Source of the DNA: Elusimicrobiota bacterium
GTDB taxonomy: Bacteria; Elusimicrobiota; Endomicrobiia; Endomicrobiales; Endomicrobiaceae
Assembly (NCBI GenBank): GCA_031282945.1
Contig: JAITCX010000112.1
Coordinates: 1-8,996 of the forward strand
DNA: 8,996 nucleotides
Direction: 5' to 3'
Shown here: positions 7,001-8,996 of the stretch, in pieces
Position numbering within the stretch: the stretch's first letter is position 1
Layout of the letters: each line of letters opens with the position of its first letter
Translations under genes and position numbers: made by a program
Notes under the pieces: generated by a model
Told to the model about the DNA's origin: nothing
Databases searched by the model: none
The model's input: the letters and a program-made list of their open reading frames with translations, nothing else

Positions 7001-8996
7001 TTAAATAAATAGCTCCACCATTGCCTTGCGCGCTATTGCTTGTAAAACGAATATTGACATTTGCAAAATAAGTTTCCGCCTCATCTATAAAAAGCGCTCC
7101 GCCTGCGCCGTTTAAAGAAACATTGCTGGAAAATTCTATTTTAGAATTTGTATCAGCCGCGCCCTCAAAATTTAATTGCGTATTTTGCGCAAAAATAGCG
7201 CCGCCGCCTGTATCATTTGAAGCAGAGAGTGTATTGTTTAAAAAGTTAATATTGCCAATAAAAGTAATACTGGAATTTTGCGCATAAAATACCGCTCCTG
7301 AGGAGCTTTGCGCCAAAAAGTTTTTAAAAGTTATTTGTTTAAACGTAAAACTAGACTCGTAAAAAATAAAACCCAAGTTTTGCGCTTTATCATTTTTTGC
7401 GTTTAAACTAAAGCCCGCTCCATCCACGCTAAAACCACCTCCTTGCGGACTTGCAAAAGCTTGAGGGCTAGCGTTTATCTCCGCCGCGGCATCTATATCC
7501 GCTTGTAAAACGAGAGGGTTTTGAGAGTCCTGATAAGTTCTAAAACTATTTACAAAAATATTCCATGCTCCATATTCATTTGCCATAGAAATCAAAAGCG
7601 ATTTGCCGTCCGCCCCTAAAATAATTTGATAAGCGGGATCAACAAAAAATCTTTTTGCATCATAGTTCAATCTATCCGCTCTCAAAAATTCCAAAGGATT
7701 AAAATAATATTTATCGCCGTCAAGCCTATTTATGACAAGCGTTGATTTATCTACGCTGAAATTTCCTCCAACTGAAATCCAATCCGTTAAAGCGTCTTCA
7801 AAATTTACATCAATAGCAAAACTTCCTTCTAAAGAAAAATTTCCTAATACATAAAAACTGCTGGCGGCAATTCCATTTTGAAGCGACATAAACCCATGAG
7901 AAACATTTAAAACAGATACTGTTGAGACGCCAGATTTAAAGTTGACAGAACTTGCCAAAATGGAAAGTTCATTTAAAAGCAAATCTTTTTCAAAAACTAT
8001 TTGAGCATTATTGAAAGAAGCGTCTTGACCTTTTGTTTGTTGCAAAAACTTTACATGAGAATTGTCGGCAGAAATATTACCTGTAAAATCGGCAATGCCG
8101 CCGATATTTACATTGGAATTTATCATTGTAATTGATCCTGCAGACACTCCCTCAAAATCTGTTAGGGAATTATTTATAAATATTCCACTGGATTTTAATG
8201 CCCCCGCAAAAACCGCTGTGGAATTATTTACATTAATAGAGCTTGTCAAAACATCCTCAGTAAAACTTAAATATGAATTAAGGCTGTCCAAATTCCCCGC
8301 TAAATTTAGCGTTGAAAAAAGTCCCGTTGAATTATTTATGCTAAGAGCGTTTGCATCTAATTGCGCTAAAATTTGTACAAAAGATTTCTCTGCAAAAATA
8401 TCGCCTGCAAAATTTGCCAAGCCTTTAATGTTTGCGCTGGAATTTATCATTGTAATTGATCCTGCTGACACTCCCTCAAAATCTGTTAGGGAATTATTTA
8501 TAAATATTCCACTGGATTTTAATGCCCCTGCAAAAACCGCTGTGGAGTTATTTATATTGACAGAACTCGTCAAAACCTCGTCACTAAAACTCAAATATGA
8601 ATTAAGGCTGTCCAGATTCCCCCCTAAATTTGCCGTTGAAAAAAGTCCCGTTGAATTATTTATGCTAAAAGCATTTGCGTTTAATTGCGCTAAAATTTGC
8701 ATAAAAGAATCTTGGACAAAAATATCCCCTGCAAAATTTGCCAAGCCTTTAATGTTCGCACTGGAATTTATGATTGCAGCGGAACTTCCGTTAACTGCGC
8801 CTGCAAAATTTACAAGAGAATTTGTAAAACTCAAATCTCTTGAATCAAAATTATCATTAAATGCGGCGCTAGTATTTACAACATAAAACTCCTTCACCTC
8901 AGTTTTAGCATTGACGCTCACCGACCCGCCGTGAACTATAAAGCTAATTTCTTTAGCGTATAACGCGCCTTCAAAACTTAAAATTCCCGCGCCGAA
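4032..8996 (-). CDS. Giant autotransporter-type surface protein with Pmp-like passenger, beta-barrel and C-terminal OmpA-like domain; N-terminus outside window
   Basis: The frame is open from the right edge to the TGA at 4032-4034, giving at least 1654 residues; the true start and signal peptide are off the window. No cysteine is visible anywhere, as is common for secreted passengers. Passenger, from right to left: near-identical 108-residue repeats (8115-8762); an Asn/Ser-rich beta-helix-like region; GGAI/GGAL and FxxN motifs like those of Chlamydia Pmp proteins (about 6990-7320); and three interspersed copies of an NFKS...SVL...SL.NG...FDVNF module. At about 5390-5410 LRFDDLTSNQENVL resembles the junction before autotransporter barrels. 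A barrel-sized region (about 5205 down to 4368, roughly 280 residues) has alternating beta strands ending in VQAQYQF. Autotransporters normally stop there. This one continues with an OmpA-like segment (4035-4328): LQFVENSARLTKESQ, then ND, ANKLNFERA. It probably displays the passenger outside while the tail contacts peptidoglycan. Binding target is unknown. Confidence 0.88.
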   Translation of the reverse strand, partial: FGAGILSFEGALYAKEISFIVHGGSVSVNAKTEVKEFYVVNTSAAFNDNFDSRDLSFTNSLVNFAGAVNGSSAAIINSSANIKGLANFAGDIFVQDSFMQILAQLNANAFSINNSTGLFSTANLGGNLDSLNSYLSFSDEVLTSSVNINNSTAVFAGALKSSGIFINNSLTDFEGVSAGSITMINSSANIKGLANFAGDIFAEKSFVQILAQLDANALSINNSTGLFSTLNLAGNLDSLNSYLSFTEDVLTSSINVNNSTAVFAGALKSSGIFINNSLTDFEGVSAGSITMINSNVNIGGIADFTGNISADNSHVKFLQQTKGQDASFNNAQIVFEKDLLLNELSILASSVNFKSGVSTVSVLNVSHGFMSLQNGIAASSFYVLGNFSLEGSFAIDVNFEDALTDWISVGGNFSVDKSTLVINRLDGDKYYFNPLEFLRADRLNYDAKRFFVDPAYQIILGADGKSLLISMANEYGAWNIFVNSFRTYQDSQNPLVLQADIDAAAEINASPQAFASPQGGGFSVDGAGFSLNAKNDKAQNLGFIFYESSFTFKQITFKNFLAQSSSGAVFYAQNSSITFIGNINFLNNTLSASNDTGGGAIFAQNTQLNFEGAADTNSKIEFSSNVSLNGAGGALFIDEAETYFANVNIRFTSNSAQGNGGAIYLNGLLTFSNSTIAFINNFAGAKLNDIYFAAAQSELVFSGDNVLTNGIKTSGAGSIKKIDEGTLDFEGSPAIILNAFDIEAGTVNFKSNISTISVLRVQNDALLSLVNGDTGGRLFTEELIFTDAYLAFDVNFSNGLADKIVVDQIFSSNANSHFLLNVLSQIGDEIAILIETNSEISNIQEIYTANEDYEVYGGGYFIFARSKDSSSLPPAVISATDWKEFVNEYKYAPKVNGDWIELSKNIIASQGDENIDRSAAQVSFNIDGKNKILDADNQKTGFVLDAAAIAFKDITFKNFAGAQGAVIRALNKSSVTFLGTINFVNNQSDIYLNDSALYFNDVIFVNGLRTQGTGEVIKFGGGAAVFRDGIFVKNKMQIKNNPGLVPRVSNFEGSTNIENVFNVQDGSVIFESAVSSVAVMHVGQGAVVSLKDNNPSGALYVGQLELGKNVHLWFDIDFENSLSDIIVSTSAIVFGEGIVLNINNVSKDLFATNSVEIIFSGSQIDYSKIVYDSSKYSLGFGKTNNILQITNYAPPALRFDDLTSNQENVLNNINENYHLVGMILNLQDQAKQKQALDSLSSAFYANIFTQELHNNAKDLFMQLRHNELHNIWINISFSALEFRRPNQMLGVFNESGIGLNVGANILSSKLFRAGIITQVWSKNFSQLDNTANLLSLGIGGYADASIKGLNIGMVMQAKRGQGKVKRSIELDRVYGPQGDIRLFGFNESLNLNYMFDIVKTKRDQISAGPFVNADFSQINTREIIEEGGGLANLNVASQNLMQSMFHYGLQLKRQTNFYKVFAQGFVGQNLSPTQKIKTKFANTANNDFWEIESDETNEMFYGAQLGVSVNAGKFMQFLVMGNYQENDNYKNYTAGVQAQYQFLVKMPQALPKNLDMPKLQFVENSARLTKESQIALANFARHFAREKYIFKTMKIVFRINKSNDKVSQSANKLNFERAQNVKKVLAQNKMSARKVVLATKVSSAKTKISVRIVR
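4035..4328 (-). other. OmpA-like peptidoglycan-binding domain at the C-terminus of the autotransporter
   Basis: The last 98 residues follow the OmpA/MotB C-terminal pattern: a first strand LQFVENSARL, helix TKESQIALANFARHFA, strand IVFRI, an Asp in SND, then N-x-L-x-x-x-RA within ANKLNFERAQNVKKVL. In the family the Asp and the Arg of the 'LSxxRA' motif bind the diaminopimelate of peptidoglycan. Here Asp48 and Arg61 of the domain can fill those roles, but the spacing is one or two residues short compared with E. coli OmpA, and the usual TD reads ND. The domain is therefore somewhat divergent, and binding is likely rather than certain. Confidence 0.7.
4368..5205 (-). other. Autotransporter beta-barrel domain
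   Basis: From IWINISFSALEFRRP to GVQAQYQFLVK the sequence shows a series of amphipathic strands of 9-15 residues with aromatic ends, separated by polar turns, over about 280 residues. This is the size of the 12-strand translocator of classical autotransporters. The order passenger, TSNQ-type junction, barrel fits type Va secretion. Family assignment is by pattern and layout only. Confidence 0.75.
5611..5802 (-). repeat. Interspersed passenger module, copy 3
   Basis: This segment encodes GSVIFESAVSSVAVMHV, then AVVSLKDN, then WFDIDFENSLSDIIVS. It repeats the pattern found at 6574-6770 and 7765-7955 and, in decayed form, on the plus strand at about 2111-2270. The copies are related at protein level only, so they are old duplications. 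Confidence 0.7.
6574..6770 (-). repeat. Interspersed passenger module, copy 2
   Basis: Encodes AGTVNFKSNISTISVL, then LLSLVNGDTGGRLFTEEL, then LAFDVNFSNGLADKIVV. This copy is the closest to the plus-strand relic: compare GAVNFRAHYSSANIV and GNGTPSRLFANEI. Confidence 0.7.
7765..7955 (-). repeat. Interspersed passenger module, copy 1
   Basis: Encodes SSVNFKSGVSTVSVLNV, then FMSLQNG, then FAIDVNFEDALTDWISV. It is followed towards the C-terminus by a W-x-x-FVN-x-F motif at 7542-7565, a spacing that copy 2 also shows with a W-x-x-FVN-x-Y at 6330-6353. Confidence 0.7.
8115..8762 (-). repeat. Tandem 324-bp (108-residue) passenger repeats, two full copies with partial flanking copies
   Basis: Copy boundaries fall at 8115, 8439 and 8763, exactly 324 bp apart, so the reading frame is kept. 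By eye the two full copies differ at about 31 of 324 positions. The first 110 bp or so are almost identical, while the stretch coding the FVQDSF/FAEKSF segment differs most. Both copies carry SSANIKGLANFAGDIF, SINNSTGLFST, NLDSLNSYLSF and NNSTAVFAGALKSSG. Partial copies lie at 8763-8800 and about 8040-8114. Inside each unit, INNS-type rungs of about 18-20 residues recur, fitting a beta-helix. Confidence 0.9.

Noticed and set aside
8062..8886. 274-codon plus-strand open frame
   Set aside because: It is antisense to the tandem repeats, and its own repeats mirror the 324-bp period. The minus frame makes sense as a passenger, so this is a repeat-driven shadow.
8919..8921. GTG as the start of the large protein
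   Set aside because: The frame stays open for 25 more codons to the window edge and encodes the same beta-helix style (FGAGILSFEGAL). No signal peptide or clear Shine-Dalgarno is present. The start lies outside the window.

Overview
The window is low in G+C and carries four protein-coding genes, all on the minus strand. Reading from the right edge to the left they are: a giant autotransporter-type surface protein whose N-terminus lies beyond the right edge, a membrane-anchored Pif1-type helicase, a complete seryl-tRNA synthetase (serS), and the first 57 codons of a stand-alone alkyltransferase-type DNA-binding domain that runs off the left edge. The autotransporter barrel and the OmpA-like domain imply a diderm (Gram-negative-type) bacterium. 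The AT-rich coding, the very large Asn/Ser-rich passenger with Chlamydia-Pmp-like GGAI and FxxN motifs, and the decaying paralog would suit Elusimicrobiota or another host-associated diderm lineage. That assignment is a guess from general appearance, not a demonstrated placement.

Layout. Positions 1-173 hold the partial MGMT/ATL-family gene. Positions 174-286 are a short spacer with a perfect 9-bp tandem duplication. Positions 287-1561 are serS, with a good ribosome binding site and an extended -10 promoter just upstream. Positions 1562-2263 contain no intact gene. Part of this gap, about 1891-2270 on the plus strand, is a frameshifted and stop-interrupted relic of an autotransporter passenger related to the large protein in this same window. 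Positions 2264-3895 are the helicase. Positions 3896-4031 hold its likely promoter and an inverted repeat that includes its Shine-Dalgarno sequence. Positions 4032-8996 are the autotransporter: tandem 324-bp passenger repeats at the right, Pmp-like and interspersed passenger modules in the middle, a 12-strand-type beta-barrel near 4368-5205, and a C-terminal OmpA-like domain at 4035-4328.

The genes do not form an obvious pathway. serS and the alkyltransferase-like gene are housekeeping or repair functions. The helicase and autotransporter are separate transcription units as far as can be seen. The most interesting points are the OmpA-like domain placed after an autotransporter barrel, the Pif1-like helicase with its own N-terminal membrane anchor, the recent tandem amplification in the passenger, and the autotransporter relic on the opposite strand. 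Together the last two suggest a family of surface proteins that expands and decays.
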